Below, in pieces: positions 53,301 to 64,000 of a DNA stretch of 64,000 bases (position 1 is the stretch's first letter; each line of letters begins with the position of its first letter). Origin of the DNA: Stictocephala bisonia (lineage: Eukaryota; Arthropoda; Insecta; Hemiptera; Membracidae). The notes under the pieces are model-generated. The model saw nothing but the letters and a program-made list of their open reading frames with translations, was not told where the DNA came from and searched no databases. The translations under genes were made by a program, and so were the position numbers. Where the stretch lies: the NCBI GenBank assembly GCA_035578905.1, contig JAQJVL010002666.1, forward strand, positions 23,237 through 87,236, read 5' to 3'.

Positions 53301-54306
53301 CAAAATTTCCAGGAAACAATGTGTACCTCCTATACCTTATCACTAGAGTTGAAACTTTTCCACTTTGTACAAACATTATGAGACATTTTTTGCGGGATGG
53401 TGTTCTAGGAAAAGATTAGATTTACAACTATCGACTCAGCTGTGCTGCCAACTTAGTTGAAAATTAGTTTAAGAATTTTGTAAGAAGATTTAGAAGTTAT
53501 GAAAGAAAGAAGGTTATCACGTAAGAGCACCTTCTCCATGTAATACTTGCTAAATGCACAACTATCTCAAGGAAGATACAAAGACCTACATTTTCTAACA
53601 ACTTTACTAAGCTGTCCAAAGTAAGCAAACATGTCACTGTCTCAAATGCCAAGTGTTCACTTCCATTGAAGGGAGCACGAGGTCAAGGTGTAGTGAAGCT
53701 GTCAGTGTCAAAATATAATTAGAGATTACATCAATTCAAAGGAGAGATAAGCACCATGGCAACAGAAAAGGATTCGTGCAGTTGGCTTGATGGAAAACAG
53801 TTGGCTTGAAACTGAGTCGGATAGTGCTGAATAGAAGCTGTAAACGATAGATTTATTATTTTAAGCAGCTTCAGATTTTACCCTTCAGTGCAACCATTTT
53901 TCAACTATTTGCAGAGTTTTATTTCAAAATAAAAAGTTATGTAATTAGTGAATTAAACATGTAATAAATGGTAAAGTTATCTTTTATTAATGCAATCTTA
54001 GCTTGCTTATTCGTTATACTATCAATATCTTCCCAACAGTTGAAACATCGCTCATTGCTCTAGTACTCTAGGTCATGCATATCGTAAAACTAAGGGTAGT
54101 TATGCACCAACATAATTAGTTTAGGGACATCCCTACTGATACTATCTGATAAGGCAGAACCAGGTACTGTGGATAATCATTGTGATAGATGCATCAGATG
54201 ACTCATCAGTACGGCACGTCAGGATGTCCTAGAAATCTGTTTTTCAAACTTCCTTTCAGAGGGTAGGGGAAGGTACAGATTGTCCTGTCTAAACCGTGAC
54301 AGCCTA

Positions 54307-56326
54307 CTGTCGGCGCAGAAATTATGGTCCCCTGAGTTTAAGCTTTAAATACAAGCGAACCGTTCGTGCTAGAATAAAACAATTTACACCATTATTTAGC
54401 GTGTTTAATTCTGCGTTCATACATATATTCAAATAAATATTAGCATAACTTATGTAAAGCATAGATGAAGGTATGTAGAAAAAAGTCCCGTTTTATCACT
54501 CCTTTGTACTGAAGTTCGAGTTTAAACAATTTTAAAACCACTGGACAAATCTTTGTGAAATTTTTATACCATATTATACAACTCATAAATAATGTAAATC
54601 TCAAGTTTTAAATTTTTATTTCATTTTTTATAGAATCTGCTGTAGATTTTGTAAACGAAAATTATCTCAGCACTCCTTTGTCCGATATAACTGGCTTTCA
54701 GCTTGTTTTAAATAATAAATTCTTCACATATCAAATTATTTATAACTGTTTATTTCTTAATTCGAATTTTTTGGGTTATTACGTGTTATTTGAAACAGAG
54801 TAAATGTGCAATGAAGCCTGAACTCATCGCGCCGCTCGGGGTGGAAGTACAGTCTACCCTGATGACTATGGCTGTGGCCGGTCATCACCCTCTTGCGCTC
54901 ACAATGAGTCACCGGGAATGTAGAAGTATTTGTACAAGATAAGTAATAAACTGACTCAAACAAACGTCGGCCTAATGACTGATTATTGGTAATAGTTGTC
55001 ACTCTGCTCTTACCGAGTTTACAGCGACATCAAGATGCCTCCAAGATCACCGTTTACTGAGAGCGAACTTTCAATGATTGTAAGTGCTATTTGTTTTTTA
55101 GATCTGTCAGCGAGTCATTATTTTGCATATTGGTAGTGAGAGAGGATTTTAAGAAGGAGCCCAGCTTTGTTTAGTGGGTAAAAAGGGTACTGGGTAGATG
55201 GTAAAAAAGGGTCAGATGTAAAGCTGATATGGTTGCCAGTTGCACACTGCGAACTGAATGTAATAGAACTTATTTGGGCACATGTGAAAAATAAGGCTGC
55301 AAAAATAAATAGATCAAACGCAGAAGAGGAAGGAAACGGGGTAAATGTTACCCGAGATTTATGTAATGAAATATTACAATCAGTGACACCTGACCTTTGG
55401 CCAAAATGTGTCGAACATGCAAAGAAAGTAGAAGACTGGGAGAAAGACCATCTTTATGATGAAATTCCGCTAGTGCAACCAATTATTATTAATTTGCTAG
55501 AATCTGAATTCAGAAAATGACGATGAGGATATAGAAGTAGAAGGCGACTTCTCAGATTATGACAATCAATTTATTTGTAATACTTGTATCTCCATAAATG
55601 TTGTAATAAATACAAAAAAAGTTAAAATGTAAAAAACACAAAATATAAAAAAAAAAACATTTTTAAAGCTGCCGTTGGAGGTTCAAAGCCCTTATAAAAA
55701 AAGCTGATTGGAAATGTTTCGTACACTTTTGTTTGTTTGAGTTAGTTTATACTAGGTTACAGCCATAGTCATCAGGGTAGACTGTACTTCCACCCCGAGC
55801 GGCGCGATGAGTTCACGCTTCATTGCACATTTACTCTGTTTCAAATAACACTAATAACACAACGAATTCGAATTAAGAAATACACAGTGATAAATAACTT
55901 TATATGTGAAGAATTTATTATTTAAAACAAGCTGAAAGCCAGTTATATCGGACAAAGGAGTGCTGAGATAATTTTCGTTTACAAAATCTACAGCAGATTC
56001 TATAAAAAATGAAATAAAAATTTAAAACTTGAGATTTACATTATTTATGAGTTGTATAATATGGTATAAAAATTTCACAAAGATTTGTCCAGTGGTTTTA
56101 AAATTGTTTAAACTCGAACTTCAGTACAAAGGAGTGATAAAACGGGACTTTTTTCTACATACCTTCATCTATGCTTTACATAAGTTATGCTAAAATTTAT
56201 TTGAATATATGTATGAACGCAGAATTAAACACGCTAAATAATGGTGTAAATTGTTTTATTCTAGCACGAACGGTTCGCTTGTATTTAAAGCTTAAACTCA
56301 GGGGACCATAATTTCTGCACCGACAG
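54307..56326 (+). mobile_element. DNA transposon with about 600-bp terminal inverted repeats and TA target
   Basis: The left arm (54307 to about 54966) and right arm (about 55735-56326) are inverted copies, above 90% identical by eye. Outer ends: CTGTCGGCGCAGAAATTATG and, reversed, CTGTCGGTGCAGAAATTATG, flanked by TA at 54305-54306 and 56327-56328. The left arm carries about 70 extra bases (54876-54943). The core is only about 770 bp, with a transposase C-terminus, so this is an internally deleted derivative. Confidence 0.9.
55035..55520 (+). pseudogene. DDE transposase C-terminal remnant
   Basis: An ATG at 55035 opens MPPRSPFTESELSMIV, then the frame is lost. The ORF ending at 55520 reads PVAHCELNVIELIWAHVKNKAAKINRS, then VTRDLCNEILQSVTPDLWPKCVEHAKKVEDWE. 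HxxLNxIELIWAxVK is the third catalytic region of an IS630/Tc1/mariner-like DDE family that normally has PPYHxxLNPIELIW. The first and second Asp regions are missing. Confidence 0.75.
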
Positions 56327-56599
56327 TAGTAGTAACAAAAATGCTGAACATTTTTAACAATCTCGTTCGCGCCGTTCCAACCCAGTGGGCGCTAAGCTTT
56401 TGAGGGAGATTTCAGAGAAGTCATGCCAAGACAAATAAGTACAGGCAATGCAAGGAAGGGTAGAAATATTGGAAGCATGTTATATGAATAAATATTACAA
56501 GAAAATTAAAAAACAGATTTCTAGAAAACAAAAAAGAAAACATCTTGTTGTCCTATATATGAGAATATATAGGCCAACAAAATTCAAATGATTTCGGCC

Positions 56600-56778
56600 C
56601 ACTTGCCCGCCCATACACGTACAGTGTTATTGACCCACCCGCCCACCCATACACGAACAGTGTTATTGACCCACCCACTCGCCCATACACGTACAGTGGC
56701 ATTGACCCACCCGCCTGCCCATACACTTACAGTGGTATTGAGCCACCAGCCCGCCCATACACGTACACTGGTATTGAT
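56600..56778. repeat. Minisatellite, array 4
   Basis: About five units of cgcccatacacgtacagtggtattgacccacc, C-rich on +, between the two transposons at 54307-56326 and 56874-59361. Confidence 0.85.
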
Positions 56779-56873
56779 CTAGTGAAATTAATTTTGGCCG
56801 ATACAATAAGTTTAAATATCGTATGGGCCAAATTTGAAAATATTTTTATTAAATTTATATATACAGGGTGATT

Positions 56874-59361
56874 CATGACGTTCTCCCCCCACTTCTATAG
56901 CATATTCTACTACTAAAAACAATAAAAAAATGTCATATAAACATAGGTCCAAAAACGCTTCGTTAGCGAGTTACAGCCATCAAAAGATTTCATCATGGTT
57001 CATGGGCAAAAAATGAAATAATATTGTACATAACTTATGGAAAGGTATATTAGGATTGAAATTCCATGATTTCATATGTATTTTCACATGGAAAAGCTAA
57101 TAAAATAGGTTTCAGAACTGTACCTTAAGTAGTTTTTGAGTAATCCGGGTTAAAATTGGGATATTAGGACAAAAAATTCAGGTTTTTCTCAGTTTAGTGT
57201 ACAGAAACGTTGTTAAATTGGTTACAAAGGCACACAACTTTCGTACATTATTTGTTTAGAATTTAATTCTGAGTAGATTGATATAAGTTGTGTAAAAAAT
57301 ACTACAGAAATAAGAACATAAACTCAAATTTATTAAATTAAATACATAAATTACCTTAAAAGAACAACAAATTGATTTTTCCAACTTTAGACATGTTTTT
57401 TATTACAGTACATGTTCAAAAGTGAGGCCTCCATTTTCGATGCATTTTAAAGCACGTTTGTGTACTGCTTTTGTTGAATTTCTCAATTTTCTTGGGTGTT
57501 CCTTTAGCTGTGTAGCAGAATCCATAATTACGGGCAGTTAATTCTTCTCGCGAATTAACTCTTTGTCTTTGTAGACTAGACCTTTCATCCATCCCCAGAT
57601 ACCAATAATCCAATGGAGATAGATCTGGTGATCTTGGTGGCCAAGGGTAAGGCCCTCCACGGCCAATGCATCGTCCAGGAAATTGATCATTCAAGTGAGT
57701 AATAACGGCCCGAGATAAGTGGGGAGGTGCTCCATCATGCTGGAAGAACAAATTTCGTCTGAGATGCAAAGGAATATCCTCAAGCAGCTGTGGCAACTCA
57801 TCTTGAAGGAAGTGCAAATAAAACTCAGCATTTAGTCGTGCAGGTAGTATGAATGGTCCAATCAGCCAATTGTGTATAAGACCACACCAGACATTGACAC
57901 TAAATCGGTGTTGAAAGTTCTGTTCAATTACCTCATGAGGATTTTCTTGAGCCCACGAGTGCTCATTGTGCAAGTTGTGACCCCATCCCTAGTGAACTGT
58001 GCTTCATCAGTAAAGAGAATACGCTTGTACAGTTATTGATTAGTATTTAAAAAGTAGCAAAACTCCAAGCGAAGTGGGCCATCCCCCGGCTGTAGATGTT
58101 GAACCTTTTGTTTATGAAATGATGAAATTGATGTCGCTTGAGTGATCTCCACACAGTTGACTGTGAAACTCCTATCCGCCTAGAGAGACGCCGTGTACTT
58201 ACACCTGGACTTCGTGAGAACAGCGTTAATAATGTTATTATCATCATGTTGGAAAGCACGTTCATAACTAGTACGATACTTGGTAGTGATCCTGTATCCC
58301 GAAGAGTGAGGAAAGTTTCACGTATTGTTTTGGAATCTGGAATCCTCCTATTAGGGTAACGTAGTTCATATTTATCTCTAGCAGCTTTAGCATTATCCAT
58401 TACAATAACCCAAAATAAAAAACCATATCAGCGTATTCTTCCGATGTAAATATGTAAGGCATTATTTCACTGACAAAACAACAATAGACAACTCGCAGAA
58501 AACAATTATTATTGCAATGCACTTCACACAAATAGCTTTTGTAACTTGCAAAACACTACTGCAGTACTGTTATACTGTAATGAACAGGTTATGTACAAAC
58601 CGGATCAGGAAATAATTGTTGATCAGCTGTTGTTCATTGCGTTACCAACTTAGGAAAGAAATTAAACAAATTAGAAAAAGGTTTTGCGTACAATATTACG
58701 TTGTTATTGTTGTAAAATGATGCTGGACAATGTTTATTGTTTATTTTTTGGATTTATCATTTATTATTTACGCTTAGTTTTATTCTTAATAACAATTATA
58801 ATAATAATTGCATTTGTTAGACCAAAGCAATGATTTTGTTTAATTTGTATAGTAATTTCTTTTGCATTAATAATGTATTTAATTTAATAAATTTGAGTTT
58901 CTGTTCTTATTTCTGTAGTATTTTTTACACAACTTATATCAATCTACTCAGAATTAAATTCTAAACAAATAATGTACGAAAGTTGTGTGCCTTTTGTAAC
59001 CAATTTAACAACGTTTCTGTACACTAAACTGAGAAAAACTGAATTTTTTGTCCTAATATCCCCAATTTTAACCCGGATTACTCAAAAAACTACTTAAGGC
59101 ACAGTTCTCAAACCTATTTTATTAGCTTTTCCATGTGAAAATATACATATGAAATCATGGAATTTCAATCCTAATTATACCTTTCCATAAGTTATGCACA
59201 ATATTATTTCATTTTTTGCCCATGAACCATGACGAAATCTTTTGATGGCTGTAACTCGCTAACGAAGCGTTTTTGGACCTATGTTTATATGACATTTTTT
59301 CATTGTTTTTAGTAGTAGAATATGCTATAGAAGTGGGGGGAGAACGTCATGAATCACCCTG
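56874..59361 (-). mobile_element. Rosa-like (DD41D) mariner element with about 480-bp inverted repeats
   Basis: Left arm 56874-57352 and right arm 58884-59361 are near-identical inverted copies. Ends CAGGGTGATTCATGACGTTC with TA flanks at 56872-56873 and 59362-59363. The transposase lies between on the - strand. High arm identity suggests a recent insertion. Confidence 0.9.
57416..58400 (-). pseudogene. Rosa-like transposase, frameshifted
   Basis: N-terminal frame 58400-58047: MDNAKAARDKYELRYPNRR, then SRSPGVSTRRLSRRIGVSQS (second helix-turn-helix). A frameshift near 58050-57970 covers ILFTDEAQFTRDGV (first Asp). The frame 57973-57416 continues with NEHSWAQENPHEV, FSVNVWCGLIHNWLIGPF, FFQHDGAPPHLSR (second Asp) and WPPRSPDLSPLDYW (third Asp). 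Between the last two there are 41 residues, the DD41D spacing of rosa elements. All three acidic residues are present; only small frame breaks disable it. Confidence 0.85.
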
Positions 59362-59371
59362 TATATATATA

Positions 59372-62168
59372 CAGGGTGTCCCAAAAGTCGACGTCCAAAC
59401 TTCACAGGCTTGTTATATGGATCATTTCCAACAACAAATGTCCTTTATGTATTTATCGTATTGTTAATAGTTACCGAGCTATTGACTTTTTTAATATTTT
59501 TAAAAATATGTGTATTGCAACAGAAAAGAATCATTTTTATGCAAGAAATAATGTACGCAGGGCCTTAAAACTTTTACAATATAATTTAATAAGTATATTT
59601 GCATAATTATAGGCTACTGTTTTAAGGCATTTCGGGATGTTAAAAACATAAATTAATAGTGTAAAAAACTTTATTTTTTTAACTTTACATAAAGTTTACT
59701 ACTACATTCAAACGGTGACTGCAAATGTATTTTTACCCTAAGCTAATGCCCAAATATCTTAAAAACTTCCCTAATTAATGCAGAATTCAAAAGTACTAAC
59801 ACATTAACGAATTCGTTAGCTTCTTTTGAGATTGGTGTATTTTTTCTAAATAAGTACAACGTTTTTGCGGGCTGGCCACTTGTCCACCCTCGCGTTGCGG
59901 CGCTTCTTCGCGGAAGTTTTACGCATGGCCAAAGCTAACAAGTCATTTAAAAAAGGCTAGAGCAATAATGTAACTGCTATTTAAACACACATTTTGTGCT
60001 GACGTTATAATTCTATTAAGAAAATAATTTTATAAATATTTAGTGTAATACAGTAACATTAAAGTTGATGAATTTTTAAGTAAAATTAATTGTTACAAGC
60101 AAACAAAGCAATAAGGAAATAGATTAGATAAATTACAGTACCATTTTTTTTAAATATACCTATTACAATGAAAGTTCAAAATTCCGACCTTCTTTCCTGA
60201 TAAAAAGCTGACAACGACGACAATTTCTCCTTAGAGAGTGAAAGGATTGTTCATTATTCTTAATTGTGTTGGGAACTGTTATTCATTTTCTTAGTTCATC
60301 TTGTGTATGGGAATCAGAAGAAATCACCAATACCTTGTAGTATCCCCACAAAAATAAATCCTTGGAGTTTAGATCAGGTGATCTGGGCGGCCATTCTATG
60401 GTTCCTCGACTTCTAATCCAGCAATTTTGGAATTCGGCATTTAGATAGAGCCTAACTTCATGACAATAATGGGCTGGAGTGCCATCATATTGAAACCAAA
60501 TATTTTCACATATGCCAAATGTAACATCTTCAAGGATTTCTCTAAGGTTGTTTTGCAGAAAGTTAAAATAATTCGCTCGTACCATAAAGTTAAAATAAAT
60601 TCAGTCTACCTGGCAACTTAAATGGCCCAACTAATTTGACTTTAACGATACCAGCCCACATGTTTATTCCAAACCAGTGCTGAAAGTGATCATTTTTATT
60701 ACTTTAGGGTTTTAATATGACCAATAATGTGTGTTGTGATCATTGTAAATTTTTATTCTTTTGACAAAACTTTCGTCAGTCCACAAAATGTTAATGAAAA
60801 CCCCAGTATGAACTTAATTTCTTCTAAGCATCTCTCTACAAAAGCGCGCTCTTTCTAGCATGATCTGTGGCTAGAAGAGATTGAACTCGCTGCATATGAT
60901 AAGGATATAACTGGTAACTTTTAAGGCTCCGGTGAACTGATAAACTTGGTATGGCAGTCTGTCTGGATAAACGGTGGACACTTGTAGTTGGGTCTTTATC
61001 TTTTCTACTAATTTTTTAATTATTTCATATAATTTTTATTAATACGGGGAAACCCCTCAGAATGTCCGGAAATCTTACCCTCTGATAAGCCTAGAATACA
61101 CAAATACATATTCAGGGGAAACGTTCTCTGTTAAGATAACTAACTTTATTTCCCTTTTCAACAGCACGGGCTTTTTTGTTACAAAGAACTACAAAAAACA
61201 GTCTTTGAAAAATTCCCCCTAGGGGGAAAACCCCCAATGTGTAAGATATTCAAAACAAACTGAAACACTTTTAAAAAACAAACAGAAATAAAAAAAAAAG
61301 ATTATTTTGCAAACAACAACAATGTGGTTTTAAAGACAATTTCAAAAATTTCACTGATATCAAATTTCAATGTTTTTTAACACCCATTGGTCAAAATAAA
61401 ACACTACTCCCAAAACTTTTTGTTGGTACAAACTATATTGTTTTGTGTTTTTTAACTGATTTTTGTTTGTGGGCCTGATATTAGGGGGGATTGTTTTTTT
61501 GAAAATTAGGTAAAGGGTTTAAACTAATTAATAAAAAAATTATAAAGTCAGCAAAAATGTGGTTTTAAAAAGGTTACATTATTCTCTAGCCTTTTTTTAA
61601 ATGACTTATTTGCTTTGGCCCTGCGTAAAACTTCCCGAAGAAGCGCCGCAAACGGAGGGTGGACAAATGGGCCAGCCCAAAAACGGTACTTATTTGAAAA
61701 AAAAAAAACCCAAATTTTCAAAAGAAATAAAGAATTCGTTTTGTGTTAGTACTTTTGAATTTTTGCATTATTTAGGGGGTTTTTAAGATATTTGGGGGAT
61801 TTGCTTAGGGTAAAAATACATTTGCAGTCACCCGTTTTAAGTATGTAATTTAGTAAAGTTAAAAAAAATAAAGTTTTTACACTATTTTTTTTAGTTTTTT
61901 AACACCCGAAAAAAGCCTTAAAAAAGTGCCTTTTAAATTTTGCAATTTAAATTATTAAATTATATTGTAAAAGTTTAAGGCCCTTCGTACATTATTTCTT
62001 GCATAAAAAATATTTTTTTTGTTGCAAAACAATATTTTTAAAAATATTACAAAAGTCAAAAGCTGGTAACAATTAAAAAAAAACGATAAATACATAAAGG
62101 AAATTTTTGTTGGGGAAAAAATCCCTTAACAAGCCTGTGAGTTTGGGCGTCGACTTTTTGGGCACCCG
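59372..62168 (-). mobile_element. Second rosa-like element with about 600-bp inverted repeats
   Basis: Left arm 59372-59973 starts CAGGGTGTCCCAAAAGTCGA after TA. The right arm (61571-62168) is its inverted copy but with many miscopied bases; its outer end reads gggcacccg then TA. It abuts the previous element, with only a TATATATATA stretch between. The - strand holds transposase pieces. Confidence 0.8.
60283..61015 (-). pseudogene. Rosa-like transposase fragment
   Basis: In broken frames: NILWTDESFVKRIKIYND (first Asp), HFQHWFGINMWAGIVKV-like, then the frame 60585-60283 with MVRANYFNFLQNNLREILED, NIWFQYDGTPAHYCHEV (second Asp) and WPPRSPDLNSKDLFLWGYYK (third Asp). Spacing between the last two is again 41 residues. 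The N-terminal helix-turn-helix part is not recognisable. Confidence 0.8.
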
Positions 62169-62169
62169 T

Positions 62170-64000
62170 AAAATATATATTATAGGCCTATTTTCTCTAT
62201 TTTGGACAAAAGAGTCCTGAAATTGTTTTTTCAAACTTCCTTTTGTTTACGGAAGGGGCGGTCATTCTGTTGAACCGGACGGCGAAAATTAGGGAAAGTG
62301 GTTTGGTTATAACAACCAAAAAAAAGTAAATGGCTAAATTATTTCACAAAAAAAGACTTTTTACAATTTACTACTTTATAAAGTAATTTCCTGAATTTTC
62401 AAGTGAAAAAAATTGAATTTTTAGCAAACGAATTTTCACAAAAAAGGCCATTCTTTTCCCCCCTCTTTCACAAAGTGATGGTGTAAACCTAGAAAAATTT
62501 TTCTTTATTTTTAGCATTGAAACCTAATGAATGGTGAAATCTGGTTCTGTACTGAAGGTATATTAGAAAAATTGCAGTGTCTGTCCCAAATCTTAATACA
62601 AACAAAAAATGTTGGACAGATTTTGATATGTAGGTTTAGGGTCAATATATTTATTGGAAATTATATAAAAATTAGCCCATATTTGGTAATTAGAATTTTC
62701 TTCCCACCTCTGAAAATACAATGTCTTGTTGAAAAAGTGGTGAAATATGATTTTAAGTTATATCATATGAGGAGGTTGATTTTTCAACAAAAATTTTTTA
62801 CATTTTACATGTTTTTTTATGTGGAACACGAACTTATTTGGTTTTCTAGTGAAATTATTTTGGCCCGAAAAATACATTTTTAACTGACCTAACCAAACAT
62901 TCCCTAACTTATCCTTATTGTCTCATTATTTGCACTGAATTCAGTTGCCTGGCCTCTCCCGTGATGGCTTGTGGCCGTTGCTTCAGCGGAAACAGGGTTT
63001 TTTGTAGATTAATTAGTTGTTATTAAATGATCGCGTAATAGTCTCTAATCATGATTCGTAGCGAAAGCAATTTTTTCCGTTATATCACGAGAGAAAACCC
63101 TGCAATAGCAAAATATTTTCAATCCGTATTCAGCGCAAAAAAACACATCAAGTAAATATTATGATTAAAATATCATTAAAAAAAACAGAAATTGTCAAAA
63201 ATTTCTAACAGTTTTTGACATTGGTTTTTATTAAAATGTTTCAATTAAATACACAATTTCCGCAGAATAAGTATATATATAGCCACAGAATCTTATGTAA
63301 AATATAGCCATTCTTTGACCCATTTCAGGGATTTTTTAAATTTGTTTAGTGGCAAGAAACTGATAATAATAATTTAAAGAGTAAATGCTTATGACATAGC
63401 CTAATAAATTATTGTTTATGTCTTAGATTTCTTGACTAGTCCTACCCAAGATTTTTGTGTTTTCAAGGTATTAAATGACTGACAATTATATATCTATATA
63501 TATATTATTATATATATATTTATATATATATATAATTATAAATAAAAAAAAATTTTGGGAGACCTATTCAACAAGAAATTAATGTCACACTAAAAAGTGA
63601 TAATAGCCTAATCTTAATTTGAGAGATATGTGAATAGGATAGTATTTTTCATTACCTAAAAAACGTAGTCTCTAGCAAAAATTATAAATCAAACAATGAA
63701 ATGAATGCGAAATATTAACTAAATAATTGTAATTACAGGGATATTATTTCGAAGAATATTAATATTAAAAAGAGGTTAATATGAACATTTACACTTAGAT
63801 TTAGGTTATATGGATTTTACATACACAAAAAATAAAACACCCGTTAGTTGGCCGACTTAGCTCAGCTGCCTCTTTTAAACTGATCACTATGGCCAAGGCA
63901 AATTAAGTTTAACACAAAATATAAAATTAAGGTCTACCTTTAACGCTATTTTTTCCCAAAAACTAGATAAAATCTGAGATTCTTTAAATAAAAAAAAATA
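62170..64000. other. AT-rich end of the window; (TA)n microsatellite
   Basis: A TA-rich simple repeat runs from about 63486 to 63540. A 118-codon ORF (62527-62883) resembles no family I know and its composition is that of AT-rich intergenic DNA. Confidence 0.4.

Noticed and set aside
54757..55002. 81-codon ORF on the - strand
   Set aside because: Lies in the left terminal inverted repeat of the long-armed transposon; no domain.
59273..59606. ORFs in the arms of the rosa-like elements
   Set aside because: They cross the junction of two terminal inverted repeats and resemble no protein.
62527..62883. 118-codon ORF as a gene
   Set aside because: No recognisable domain, composition like AT-rich background, next to a stretch of doubtful sequence quality.

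Overview
The window looks like a piece of an AT-rich insect genome. A host gene is split into small exons by kilobase-sized introns with GT..AG borders, there are no operons, and most of the DNA is made of old insect-type transposons: mariner and rosa-like, hAT, pogo-like, non-LTR retrotransposons and SINEs. The exact order cannot be read from this sequence. A hemipteran would fit, but that is only a guess.

Two host genes are supported. The first, on the + strand, is kynurenine formamidase (arylformamidase, tryptophan to kynurenine pathway). Seven coding exons at 11175-11265, 16795-16896, 22399-22533, 32238-32316, 39289-39474, 49064-49196 and 49990-50133 join in phase to 289 residues. They carry the HGGYW oxyanion motif, the GHSAGGH nucleophile motif and plausible acid (Asp) and base (His) residues. 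The start codon lies in an exon I could not find. The second gene, on the - strand at 46187-47584, is a single-exon 465-aa ORF: an ASZ1/GASZ-type ankyrin, SAM and tail-anchor protein of the germline piRNA pathway. It lies inside the fifth listed intron of the first gene, in antisense.

Layout. 1-1857: end of a non-LTR retrotransposon. 3.7-9.9 kb: decayed transposase, THAP and multicopy-protein fragments, with a hAT-type insertion carrying an 8-bp target duplication. 10.8-12.9 kb: a 5S-rRNA-like SINE, first KFase exon found, MADF-like relic. 13-16 kb: two diverged copies of a hAT zinc-finger region around an RT fragment. 17.4-18.8 kb: pogo-like element holding a G-rich minisatellite. 19.1-21.8 kb: an end-to-end hAT element. 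23.2-27.1 kb: two mariner elements. 27.4-31.8 kb: a broken hAT containing a large inverted repeat, a SINE and an RT insertion. 33.3-35.5 kb: an RT relic and a tandem repeat. 39.6-43.3 kb: a mariner/rosa-like element interrupted by a nearly whole non-LTR element. 46-50 kb: ASZ1-like gene and the end of KFase. 52-62.2 kb: a pogo-type MITE, a transposon with about 600-bp terminal inverted repeats, and two abutting rosa-like (DD41D) elements. About 61.1-62.5 kb looks like poor-quality consensus sequence.

I found no convincing new multi-gene system. The most informative signals are the nested piRNA-pathway gene in a transposon-rich intron, the dispersed minisatellite with quadruplex-forming potential, two SINE families with Pol III-type heads, and several elements whose ends and target duplications can be fixed to the base.
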